Shown one piece after another: positions 7,402-16,166 of a stretch of DNA of 17,423 nt. Positions within the stretch are counted from its first letter, which is position 1; every line of letters starts with the position of its first letter. The stretch is taken from the NCBI GenBank assembly GCA_902489955.1, contig CABUBY010000023.1:1-17423 (forward strand). Direction: 5' to 3'. The position numbers and the translations under genes were made by a program. The DNA is from an uncultured Collinsella sp. (GTDB lineage: Bacteria > Actinomycetota > Coriobacteriia > Coriobacteriales > Coriobacteriaceae). The notes beneath the pieces were generated by a model that was given only the letters and a program-made list of their open reading frames with translations, had not been told where the DNA came from and did no database searches.

Positions 7402-8309
7402 ATGGCCAACCTTCGCGACATTAAGAAGCGAATCTCCTCGGTTACCACGACCAAGCAGATCACGCGCACGATGGAGATGGTCTCTACGGCCAAGATCCGT
7501 CGTGCCCTCGATCGCTCCAAGCAGGCCGAGCCCTATAAGGAGGCGCTGACCGACGTCATGTTGACGGTCGCCGGCGACGCTTCCTGTTCGGGCACCGATC
7601 CCATGCTGCAGAAGCATGAGAGCGTCAAGCATGGCCTGATTGTCGTTATTGCCTCGGACCGCGGCCTTGCCGGCGGTTTCAATACGACGGTGGAGCGCAC
7701 GGCCGAAAAGCTCGCCGCTTCTTGGGCGAACGACGGCATCGAGTGCGAGATCATCGCGTGTGGGCGCAAACCGGCCACGTATTTCCGTGACCGCGCAAAC
7801 GTCGTCATGCACTTTGAGGGCAACTCCTCTGAGCCCGATTTCAATCAGGCCCGCATGATCTCCTCTCATATCTGCGATGCGTATCGTGCCGGTGAGCTTG
7901 ACCGTGTCGAGCTTGTCTACCACCACGCCAAGAACCGCGTGGATCAGGAGCTTCGCGTCGAGCATCTGTTGCCGCTCGACCCCGAGATGATCGCTATGGC
8001 CCACGGTCCGCGTAAGAACGAGACCGACGCCCCTAAGCGCATCTCGTCCACGTTCGAGTTCGTGCCCTCTCCCGAGCATGTTCTCGGCAAGCTTGTGCCG
8101 TCTTATATCCTGACGGTCATCTACCAGGCCCTGATCGATTCGGCGGCTGCCGAGCAGGGTGCACGCCGCAAGGCCATGCACTCCGCGACGGAAAACGCCA
8201 CCGCGATCATCTCGACCCTTACCCGCACGTATAGTCGCGTGCGCCAGGCTTCGATCACGACCGAGATTAACGAGATCGTCGGCGGAGCCTCAGCATTGGA
8301 GGAACAGTA

Positions 8310-8310
<1 letters not shown>
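7402..8310 (+). CDS. atpG: F1Fo ATP synthase subunit gamma
   Basis: Gamma is the central rotor shaft. The 302-aa protein has the two conserved terminal helices that form the shaft: N-terminal LRDIKKRISSVTTTKQITRTM with MVSTAKIRRA, and C-terminal ENATAIISTLTRTYSRVRQA with ITTEINEIVGGASAL. The middle holds the Rossmann-like domain, with IVVIASDRGLAGGFN. ATG 7402 follows AGAGGAGAA at 7384-7392, inside the end of atpA. Its stop TAA (8308-8310) shares its last base with the atpD ATG. Confidence 0.96.
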
Positions 8311-9764
<1,454 letters not shown>

Positions 9765-9767
9765 GTT

Positions 9768-10160
9768 ATGCGTATCCGCATCGTGTGCCCCGTGAGCTGC
9801 GCCTATGAGGGCGACGCTGCGTTTGTGTCGATTCCGTCCACGGATGGCGAGTTTGGCGTCCTGCCTGCTCACTCCAGCGAGATCTGCACGATCGACCGCG
9901 GTTACGTTCGCGTTTCCGATAAGGCCATGGGCACTGTCGACCACACGTTTGCCGTGGCCGGCGGCTATGCCCAGGTTGCGGACGATGTCGTGACCGTTCT
10001 CGCCGAGCGCGCTTGCGATTTGGCGACCGTCGATGCCGACAAGCTTAAAGCTGATATTCAAGGTTTTGAAGAGAAGCTGGGTAATTTGTCGGAGGATGAT
10101 GCACGCCGCGCCTACCTCTATAATGAAATCGCATGGTGTAAGCTCAAGCTTGCCCAATAG
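9768..10160 (+). CDS. atpC: F1Fo ATP synthase subunit epsilon
   Basis: Epsilon binds the foot of gamma and restrains ATP hydrolysis. The 130-aa protein has the N-terminal beta-sandwich (CAYEGDAAFVSIPSTDGEFGVLPAH, and FAVAGGYAQVADDVVTVLAE) and a C-terminal pair of helices (VDADKLKADIQGF, then EDDARRAYLYNEIAWCKLKLAQ), so the inhibitory C-terminal domain is present. GGGGGAG at 9752-9758, inside the end of atpD, serves ATG 9768. It is the last gene of the operon and is followed by an intrinsic terminator. Confidence 0.94.
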   Translation: MRIRIVCPVSCAYEGDAAFVSIPSTDGEFGVLPAHSSEICTIDRGYVRVSDKAMGTVDHTFAVAGGYAQVADDVVTVLAERACDLATVDADKLKADIQGFEEKLGNLSEDDARRAYLYNEIAWCKLKLAQ

Positions 10161-10196
10161 TCAAACGATTTAGCGTTCGACCATTTGCGAACACAT

Positions 10197-10235
10197 CATG
10201 CCCGGGATGGCTCAGCCATCCCGGGCATGCTTTTT
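10197..10235 (+). terminator. Intrinsic terminator of the ATP synthase operon
   Basis: A perfect 14-bp stem, CATGCCCGGGATGG (10197-10210) with CCATCCCGGGCATG (10216-10229), has a 5-base loop CTCAG and is followed by C and TTTTT (10231-10235). It is a textbook Rho-independent terminator 36 bp after atpC. The ribosome-binding site of murA begins at the base right after the T run. Confidence 0.93.
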
Positions 10236-10248
10236 GAAAGGGTAGACC

Positions 10249-11532
10249 TTGGATATTATCCGCGTTGAGGGTGGCCACGCCATCGGAGGCTCCGTGCCCG
10301 TTTCGGGCGCCAAGAACTCCGCACTCAAACTCATGGCGGCAACGCTTCTGGCGCCGGGCAAGACGACGCTGCAGAACGTGCCCGATATTTCCGATGTCCA
10401 CGTGATGGGCAAGGTGCTCAAAGGCATGGGCGCTACGATCGATGTTCTCGACGAGCACACGCTCGAGATTGATACCTCTCAGGTCGATTCTTGGGAGGCC
10501 CCCTACGAGCTCGTCGCCAAGATGCGTGCTTCCACCGCCGTGATGGGACCCCTGCTGGGCCGCTTCCATCGCGCCAAGATCGCCATGCCGGGCGGCTGCA
10601 ACCTGGGTGCTCGCAAGATCGATATGCACATTCTTGGTCTCGAGGCCCTGGGCGTAGAGTTCGATACCGCCCACGGCTACATCAACGCTAATGCGCCCCA
10701 AGGTCTGCGCGGTACCACCGTCACGCTCGAGTTCGCCAGCGTCGGTGCGACCGAGAACCTCATCATGGCATCCGTGCGCGCGCAGGGCACCACGGTTATC
10801 GACAATGCCGCCCGCGAGCCCGAGATCGTCGATCTCGCCAACATGCTCAACGAGATGGGCGCCAAGATTGTCGGCGCGGGTACGCCCGTCGTGACCATCG
10901 AGGGCGTGGAAGAACTGCATCCTGTTACCCATCGCGTAGTGGGCGACCGCATCGAGGCCGGTACCTTTATCGTTGCCGGTGCGTTGATGGCCGACGATCG
11001 TGGTGTCGATGTCACGGGCTTTTGCCCCATTCACTTGGGCATGGTGCTCAAGAAGATGGAGCTCATGGGTATCGACTGCGAGCGCGTCGAGGATGGCGTC
11101 CATGTAAACCGTGCCGAGCGTATCAAGCCGGTCGACATCCAGACGCTTCCGTTCCCCGGCTTCCCGACGGACATGCAGGCGCAGATTATGGTGCTCTCCG
11201 CCCTTGCCGACGGCAGTTCCGTTATTACCGAGAACATCTTCGAGAATCGCTTTATGTTTGCCTCTGAGCTGGTGCGCATGGGTGCCGACATTCGTATCGA
11301 GAGCCATCATGCCATGATTCATGGCGTTAAGGGCTTCTCGGGTGCACAGGTTACCTCGCCCGATCTGCGTGGCGGAGCGGCCCTCGTCGTAGCGGGCTTG
11401 ATCGCCGACGGGACGACCGAGGTTTCGGCCATCCATCACATCAAGCGCGGCTACGAGCAGTTTGTCGAAAAGCTGCAGGCGCTCGGCGCGCATGTCGAGC
11501 ATGCTTCCGTCCCCGATCCCGTCATCTACTAA
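10249..11532 (+). CDS. murA: UDP-N-acetylglucosamine 1-carboxyvinyltransferase (MurA)
   Basis: MurA transfers enolpyruvate from PEP to UDP-GlcNAc, the first committed step of peptidoglycan synthesis. The product is 427 aa, a normal length. It has the substrate-binding SGAKNSAL motif (Lys22-Asn23), the loop MPGGCNLGARKIDMH with the catalytic cysteine at 117 (Cys115 in E. coli), and repeats of the inside-out alpha/beta barrel throughout. The cysteine means it belongs to the fosfomycin-binding type, not the Cys-to-Asp resistant type. Translation starts at TTG 10249, with GAAAGGG at 10236-10242; no ATG start fits the conserved N-terminus (MDIIRVEGGHAIGG). It follows the atp terminator by only 14 bp, so its promoter or source of read-through is unclear. 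The LCP gene follows by 12 bp. Confidence 0.96.
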   Translation: MDIIRVEGGHAIGGSVPVSGAKNSALKLMAATLLAPGKTTLQNVPDISDVHVMGKVLKGMGATIDVLDEHTLEIDTSQVDSWEAPYELVAKMRASTAVMGPLLGRFHRAKIAMPGGCNLGARKIDMHILGLEALGVEFDTAHGYINANAPQGLRGTTVTLEFASVGATENLIMASVRAQGTTVIDNAAREPEIVDLANMLNEMGAKIVGAGTPVVTIEGVEELHPVTHRVVGDRIEAGTFIVAGALMADDRGVDVTGFCPIHLGMVLKKMELMGIDCERVEDGVHVNRAERIKPVDIQTLPFPGFPTDMQAQIMVLSALADGSSVITENIFENRFMFASELVRMGADIRIESHHAMIHGVKGFSGAQVTSPDLRGGAALVVAGLIADGTTEVSAIHHIKRGYEQFVEKLQALGAHVEHASVPDPVIY

Positions 11533-11544
11533 TACAGGTTGCCT

Positions 11545-12780
11545 ATGTTTAATAAAAAGCCCCTCGCGGATACCACCGCCCGAAGACCCTCAACTGGTGC
11601 GCAGGCCAAGATCTACAGTCGCGATAACGTGGCTCGCTATTCCGAGCGCGCTCGTCAACGTCGTCGTAGCCACACGATTCGTCACGTCGCGCTCATTGTC
11701 GTGCTTGGTGTGCTGCTGAGTGCCACTACCGCTGCCGGCCTGTGGTTTGCCACCATTATGGGCAAGCTCGGCGATTCTAATGTCATTACCGACAATCTGC
11801 GTCGGGTTCTGGTTGACACCGATGAGGCAAAGGATCCGTTCTACGTGCTGCTTCTTGGCACCGACGGCCGTCCGGGCGAGGATACGTATCGTGCCGACTC
11901 GATTATCCTGGCACGCATCGACCCCACGCAAAAGCAGGCGACGCTCATTTCCGTTCCGCGCGACACCAAGGTCGAGTACAAGGGCGAGACCATGAAGATC
12001 AACGCCTGCCATACCGTTGGCGGCGCCGAGGCCATGGTCGAGGCGGTCAACGAGCTGTGCGGTGTTCAGATTTCCCACTATGCCGAGGTCAGCTTCGACG
12101 GTATGCAGGCGCTGATTGATTCGGTTGGCGGTATCGACATTAACGCAACCGATGATGTTGACGACCCCGAGCACCTGGATATTAAGATTACCGCTGGCCA
12201 GCAGCATATGGACGGTGCCACCGCCCTTACCTATGCCCGCTGCCGCTACACCTATGCCGACGGCGATTACACGCGCATGCGCCACCAGCGTCAGGTGCTT
12301 GGCGCCCTTGCCAACCAGATTCTCAATAACTTCGATGCCACGAAGATTTTTGGCCTGGTTAATTCGCTGTCCGATATGCTCGTAACCGATATGAGCGTTC
12401 AGGATATCGTGGCTACGGTCAACGCCATGCGCGGTATGGATGTCGACGGTATCTACTCGGCCAACCTGCCCTCGTACGCCGACGACAGCACCATGATCGA
12501 CGGTGTGAGCTACGTCTTTGTCTACGAGGACGAGCTCAAGGAAATGATGGAGCGCGTCGATGCCGGCAAGGATCCCAAGGGTCCCAACACCATGGGTCTT
12601 TCCGACGGTTCCAGCTCTACGATCGGCGACCTGAACAACAACACGTCTGACGACTACGCAAACGGTACCGCAACCTCATCGGTCAGCTCTGACGATTCCG
12701 ATGACTCAAGCGATTCGAGCGATTCGGACTACTACGAAGAGCCCACCGGCGACGGCAACGGCTACGAAGCCAACTATTAG
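11545..12780 (+). CDS. LytR-CpsA-Psr (LCP) family cell-wall polymer ligase
   Basis: LCP proteins move lipid-linked secondary polymers (teichoic-acid-like or capsular) onto peptidoglycan outside the membrane. The 411-aa product has a basic cytoplasmic N-terminus (1-45), one membrane helix at about 46-70, and the LCP domain at about 98-260. Visible motifs are LLLGTDGR, YRADSIILA (Arg116, Asp118), ISVPRDT (Arg139), KINACHTVGG, DSVGGIDI and YARCRYTYADGDYTRMRHQRQ (Arg232, Arg234). The C-terminal 45 or so residues are Ser/Asp/Gly-rich and probably disordered. I chose ATG 11545, with ACAGG upstream; a TTG at 11539 would add two residues. It is cotranscribed with murA, which fits a wall-building role. 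Which polymer it ligates cannot be read from the sequence. Confidence 0.93.
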   Translation: MFNKKPLADTTARRPSTGAQAKIYSRDNVARYSERARQRRRSHTIRHVALIVVLGVLLSATTAAGLWFATIMGKLGDSNVITDNLRRVLVDTDEAKDPFYVLLLGTDGRPGEDTYRADSIILARIDPTQKQATLISVPRDTKVEYKGETMKINACHTVGGAEAMVEAVNELCGVQISHYAEVSFDGMQALIDSVGGIDINATDDVDDPEHLDIKITAGQQHMDGATALTYARCRYTYADGDYTRMRHQRQVLGALANQILNNFDATKIFGLVNSLSDMLVTDMSVQDIVATVNAMRGMDVDGIYSANLPSYADDSTMIDGVSYVFVYEDELKEMMERVDAGKDPKGPNTMGLSDGSSSTIGDLNNNTSDDYANGTATSSVSSDDSDDSSDSSDSDYYEEPTGDGNGYEANY

Positions 12781-12781
12781 A

Positions 12782-12990
12782 GTTACGCGGTTTTACCAAA
12801 CCGCATAACCGCTTGACGCTGCGCGGGCCGCATTTGGACAATCTGACGTTCAACTTCAAGGGCGCGACCAGAAGGTCAGCGCCCTTTCGTTTCACGTCAC
12901 CTTGTCTCAAATGCGACCCGCTCGCTGTCGTTGCCAAAACACCGGCATTTCTTTGGTTGTCAACAAAACATCGGTGTAGTCATTGGGGAC
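12782..12990 (+). repeat. Structured intergenic repeat, copy A (candidate RNA element)
   Basis: This begins right after the LCP stop codon and has a diverged second copy at 15982-16182. In order it holds: hairpin 1 (GCGGTTT at 12787-12793, loop TACC, AAACCGC at 12798-12804, extended by GTTA/TAAC across a mismatch); GACGCTGCGCGG at 12815-12826; GACAA and TTCAA 12 bases apart; a terminator-like hairpin at 12858-12886; then GCGACCCGCTCGCTG, CATCGGTGT and TTGGGGAC. Stem bases differ from copy B while pairing is kept, and the loops and linkers are conserved, which supports an RNA function. I do not recognise it as a known riboswitch. It accounts for most of the 336-bp gene-free stretch between the LCP gene and the next gene. 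Confidence 0.75.
12858..12892 (+). terminator. Terminator-like hairpin of copy A, after the LCP gene
   Basis: Stem AAGGGCGC (12858-12865) with GCGCCCTT (12879-12886), a single bulged A at 12878, inner stem GACC/GGTC and tetraloop AGAA. The trailing TTTCGTTTC is moderately T-rich. It probably ends the murA-LCP transcript. Confidence 0.65.
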
Positions 12991-13006
12991 GTTCTTAAAC
13001 GACTAC
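12976..13006 (+). repeat. 31-nt palindrome-ended repeat, copy 1
   Basis: The ends are GTAGTCATT and AACGACTAC, near-perfect inverted repeats, around a core containing TTGGGGACGTTCTTAAA. Its reverse complement matches 27 of 31 positions of 16249-16279. It overlaps the 3' end of structured copy A, at TTGGGGAC. Dispersed short palindromes of this kind are typical of REP-like elements; no transposase is present in the window. Confidence 0.7.
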
Positions 13007-13025
13007 CTTGCATCAATCTAAATAA

Positions 13026-13088
13026 GTTGCGGTGAGATAGTTCTTGAATTGGCCTTTTTGGGCTAAACAGGAACTATCTCACCGCAAC
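13026..13088. repeat. 18-bp perfect inverted repeat between convergent genes
   Basis: GTTGCGGTGAGATAGTTC (13026-13043) pairs perfectly with GAACTATCTCACCGCAAC (13071-13088). The 27-base spacer can fold further: TTGGCC (13049-13054) with GGCTAA (13061-13066), including one G-U pair. A run of seven T follows at 13100-13106 on the plus strand, and TTATTT follows on the minus strand side. It may be a bidirectional terminator for the LCP gene and the minus-strand coiled-coil gene, or a small palindromic mobile repeat. Confidence 0.7.
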
Positions 13089-13116
13089 TGCGTTGAGCGT
13101 TTTTTTGGCGGCTGGT

Positions 13117-14884
13117 TTACTTGCTCGCGAACAGCCAGACTAGGATGATCACCAGGATTGCGGCGACGATGCAGACGATGGCGCCGGTGAATTTGATGCG
13201 TGAGTCGCGGGTGCGCTCGCGCACCGCGTCCTCGGTGGCCTCGAGCTGGGCGACTTCTCGCTCGGTCTCGGCGTGTTCGGCTTTGTCTCGGGCCAAGGAT
13301 CCTGCAAGCGACTCAGTGATCTCTGGATGGTCATGTACCTCGGTCGCCTGCTCGATGATCGACTGTGCATGTGCGGCATCTGCTTGGGCGTTGGCGATGC
13401 TTTGCTCTTGGTCGCGGCGTGCCTTGTCCTCGGCGGCGATCTTCTCGCGCAGTTCGCGCTGGCGCGTCGTGGCGGCAGTTTTCGCCGTCTGCAGCTCGTC
13501 GCGCGCGGCATCAGCCTCAGTCGTCACGGCTTGGTGCGCGCGTTTGGCTTCGGCAATGGGGGCTTGAGCCTGCTCGACGGCCTGCTCGGCTGCGGCAAGC
13601 GAGTGCTCAAGGTCGGCGGTGATGCGCGGGACATCTTCTTCGGCTTTACGCAGGGCATCTGCCGTGTCGGAGATCTGCATCGAGAGCTCGCTGGTGCGCA
13701 CCGTATAGTTGGCGGGATTTGCCGAGGGATTGCGTTGCAGCTCGGCATACTCATGACGCAGCGTCTCGAGCTGGGCGCGCGTGGCGTCGACGGTTTGTTG
13801 TGCGGCGGCAATGCCGGCGTCTCGCTCGGCCTGCACCTTGTCGCGGATGCGCTTGGAATCCTCAAGACGTCGAACGAGGCGGTTGCCGGTCTCGCGCGAG
13901 CTTGCCTCGCGGGCCTCCACGGCGTCGAGCGCGGCCTTCAGGCGGAGCTCAGTCACGTCATCCTCTGTCTTCATTTGTTCGAGCTGACTCTTGAGCTCTG
14001 TCGCTTTGGCGGCGTGGGCATCACGGTCAATCTCGGCTGCCGCAGCGGTCTTTTGCGCTGTGGCGATCGCCTGACGCTGGTCGGCGACGATCTGCTCGTA
14101 GCGGCCTGCGATATCCTGGCGCGTCTCGAGTTCCTCGGCCTGATCGGCAATGCGCTGCTCAAGTTCGGCCAGGTGGGCGCGGGCATCGGCAAGTGCCTTT
14201 TTCGCGGCGTTCATCTCGCGCATGGCCGAGGCACCCTGGGCGATAAAGGTGCCCACGGCGTTCGCAGTGTTCGAGACGGCGGTCCCTAGATCGCGGCTCG
14301 CGGCGGGGGAGTGCGGAGCGGTCGGGCGAGGCGGCGTCCGCATCGGCAGCCTGCGGCGCGGCGATATTGCCGGTACCGCCCTCGACCACAGAAAAGCCTG
14401 CTGCGTGCGGATCGACCGCATCGGCGCCAATCGTGGGGTGCTCGAGCTGCAGAAACGAGGGCATGGTGCTGCCCTGGTCGGCAACCGGAGTCTCGCCGGG
14501 CACAAAGGTCGAGGCCGCCTCGGCGGCCTCCTCTTCCTCGGCATCAATATCGGCATCGGCGACGGCGTCTTTCATCGCTTTGACAGCATCCATCATGGAG
14601 TCCATGACGGCATCGAGCTCTTCTTCCGAAGACACCTCGATGGGGCCCGCTGCTTGCGGGGCGGGTTCCGTATCGGGCTCGGCGTCGTTCGACTCCGACT
14701 GCTCGCCTTCGTCATGCTCGACAGTATCGTCTGTGTCTGTTGCCTTGTCCGCATCGGCGTGCGCATCTGCGGTGGCGGGCGCATCGGTGGAGGCGTCGAT
14801 GCAGGTGGGAGTATCGCAGTCGTCGACGGCGTCTGCGGAATGATCAATATGCTGCTGAGTCTGGGGGTCCAGCTCGTCTGTCAT
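13117..14884 (-). pseudogene. Acidic, coiled-coil, tail-anchored membrane protein, broken by a one-base frameshift
   Basis: Two overlapping minus-strand frames form one protein of about 588 aa if one base is removed near 14305-14309. The upstream frame (14884 down to a TGA at 14159-14161) starts MTDELDPQTQQH, with AGGAG 9 bases before ATG 14884. It encodes about 190 residues rich in Asp, Glu and Ala, probably disordered. The downstream frame (to the TAA at 13117-13119) continues as SRDLGTAVSNTANAVGTFI, then some 330 residues of coiled coil (repeated Ala/Glu/Gln/Arg heptads such as LADARAHLAELEQRIADQ), and ends in one hydrophobic helix, GAIVCIVAAILVIILVWLF, followed by ASK. The predicted form is tail-anchored with the coil in the cytoplasm. 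I recognise no family, so the function is unknown. Without frame correction only a 241-aa acidic fragment would be made. It could be a real mutation, a phase-variable tract or a sequencing error. Confidence 0.75.
14305..14309 (-). other. Frameshift site in a G5/C5 tract
   Basis: On the minus strand the upstream frame reads D-R-S-A-L-P and then loses protein-like composition (RREPRSRDRRLEHCERRG). The frame that becomes protein-like from AASRDLGTAV is reached by skipping one base in CCCCC. Four Cs instead of five would give a continuous reading frame. Confidence 0.7.
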
Positions 14885-15178
14885 AGGCATGTGCTCCTCA
14901 TCGTTGTTTGTCACCCTATGATAAAGTCTCGCGCCGACATCCCGCGCGCCGCAGCAAAGTTTCAAAACGTGTTCGATGGCTCGATCTGATAACAACAACT
15001 CGGCCGCTTTATCCAGTTTGTACTTGACAATCCCTTCGCCGAATGACGTTGCGCCGTTCGCCTGCTGCGGTCTTTATTTTTCACTTGAACACGCTAAAGT
15101 TGCATTTCAGCTTTTGGCGCGTGAAGTTGGATACGCGCAGTCGGCGGGCGTGCCCGTCGCGATTCGAAAGGACTTTGT
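14885..15178. promoter_or_regulatory. Divergent intergenic region between the coiled-coil gene and the dehydrogenase gene
   Basis: This 294-bp stretch must hold promoters for both directions. For the plus strand, TTGACA lies at 15024-15029 without a good -10 box at the right distance. TAAAGT at 15095-15100 is a possible -10 box with a poor -35. For the minus strand, TATCAT (complement of 14918-14923) is a possible -10. Two small hairpins lie in the dehydrogenase leader: GCGCGT/ACGCGC at 15117-15138, and GGCGGGC/GCCCGTC at about 15143-15158. AAAGGA at 15167-15172 is its ribosome-binding site. None of the promoters is firm. Confidence 0.35.
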
Positions 15179-15979
15179 ATGGGACTTTTCACTGGTAAGA
15201 CCGTGATCGTCACCGGCGGCGGCAAGGCCACGCTCAAGGACGGTTCCGCTGGCTCCATCGGTTACGGCATCGATATCGCTTTTGCCAAGGAGGGCGCAAA
15301 CCTCGTCATTACCGGCCGCAACGTTGCCAAGCTCGAGGCTGCCAAGGAGTCCCTCGAGGCCGAGTACGGTGTCAAGGTTCTGCCTGTCCAGGCCGATGTT
15401 TCGGCTGGTCAGGACAACGAGGCTGTCGTCCAGAACGTTATCGACAAGGCCATTGAGGAGTTCGGCCGCATCGACGCCGTCGTCAACAATGCTCAGGCCA
15501 GCGCCTCGGGTGTGACCATCGCCGACCACACCATGGATCAGTTTAACCTGGCCATTTATTCCGGTCTGTATGCCACCTATCTGTACATGCAGAAGGCCTA
15601 TCCGCACCTGAAGGAGACCAAGGGTTCCGTGGTCAACTTTGCCTCGGGCGCCGGCCTGTTTGGCAACTATGGTCAGTGCAGCTATGCCGCCGCCAAGGAG
15701 GGCATCCGTGGTCTGACTCGCGTTGCCGCCAACGAGTGGGGCAAGGACGGCATCAACGTCAATATCGTTTGCCCGCTTGCTTGGACCGCCGCGCTCGAGA
15801 ACTTCCAAGATGCCTATCCCGAGGCGTTCAAGGCCAACGTCCACATGCCGCCGGCGGGTCACTACGGTGACGTCGAGAAGGAAATCGGCCGCGTTGTCGT
15901 TCAGCTCTGCGGTCCCGACTTTAAGTATATGAACGGCGAGACCGTCACCCTCGAGGGTGGCATGGGCCAGCGTCCTTAG
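15179..15979 (+). CDS. Short-chain dehydrogenase resembling NADP-dependent 12-alpha-hydroxysteroid dehydrogenase
   Basis: A classical SDR of 266 aa. It has the cofactor glycine motif beginning TGGG at 12-15, NNAQ at 103-106 (usually NNAG), and the catalytic Ser156, Tyr169 and Lys173 (YAAAK). Arg47 after the second strand (VITGRN) favours NADP(H). The second half, including YSGLYAT, INFASG-like VNFASGAGLFGN, GQCSYAAAKEGIRGL, NEWGKDGINVN and the terminal TLEGGMGQRP, agrees closely with what I recall of the clostridial 12-alpha-hydroxysteroid dehydrogenase that oxidises the 12-OH of cholate. The glycine loop has about 8 extra residues (ATLKDGSAG between GGGK and SIGYG). ATG 15179 follows AAAGGA. 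It is monocistronic, ending in a structured repeat. Substrate is inferred from recalled similarity; the SDR fold is certain. Confidence 0.85.
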   Translation: MGLFTGKTVIVTGGGKATLKDGSAGSIGYGIDIAFAKEGANLVITGRNVAKLEAAKESLEAEYGVKVLPVQADVSAGQDNEAVVQNVIDKAIEEFGRIDAVVNNAQASASGVTIADHTMDQFNLAIYSGLYATYLYMQKAYPHLKETKGSVVNFASGAGLFGNYGQCSYAAAKEGIRGLTRVAANEWGKDGINVNIVCPLAWTAALENFQDAYPEAFKANVHMPPAGHYGDVEKEIGRVVVQLCGPDFKYMNGETVTLEGGMGQRP

Positions 15980-16051
15980 GGGTTCCGCCGTTCTACCGAA
16001 CGGCGGACCGGCCGACGCTGCGCGGTCACCAGAGCGACAACTTGTCATTCA

Positions 16052-16092
16052 AAGAGGGCGGCATGACCAGAAGGTCTATGCCGCCCTCTTTT
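16052..16092 (+). terminator. Terminator-like hairpin of copy B, after the dehydrogenase gene
   Basis: AAGAGGGCGGCA (16052-16063) pairs with TGCCGCCCTCTT (16079-16090). T16064-A16078 continues the stem, T16077 is bulged, GACC/GGTC closes it and AGAA is the loop. TTTT (16089-16092) follows at the base. It probably terminates the dehydrogenase transcript. Confidence 0.78.
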
Positions 16093-16134
16093 CATGCCAA
16101 TTTGTTCGCCCTGGCGACCGCTCGCTGATGTTGT

Positions 16135-16166
16135 CAGAGCATCGGCGTTACCAGAGCATCGGCGTT
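16135..16166 (+). repeat. 15-bp tandem direct repeat
   Basis: CAGAGCATCGGCGTT occurs at 16135-16149 and again at 16152-16166, separated by two bases. Copy A of the structured repeat has related sequence (CATCGGTGT) once, so this looks like a local duplication. Confidence 0.8.

Noticed and set aside
12782..13106. CRISPR array or phage attachment site
   Set aside because: The repeats are few, diverged and palindromic with no regular spacers, and there are no cas, integrase or tRNA genes nearby.
13273..14289. Long plus-strand open frame opposite the coiled-coil gene
   Set aside because: The minus strand shows heptads, an acidic N-terminus and a terminal membrane helix, whereas the plus-strand translation has no coherent domain. 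It is a shadow frame.
15024..15029. Perfect TTGACA as -35 box of the dehydrogenase gene
   Set aside because: No -10-like hexamer lies 16-18 bp downstream (the bases there are CGTTGC), so I do not call a promoter on it.
14976..15206. 76-residue plus-strand reading frame upstream of the dehydrogenase
   Set aside because: It overlaps the dehydrogenase start, lacks a convincing ribosome-binding site, has no recognisable family and occupies a region that must hold promoters.
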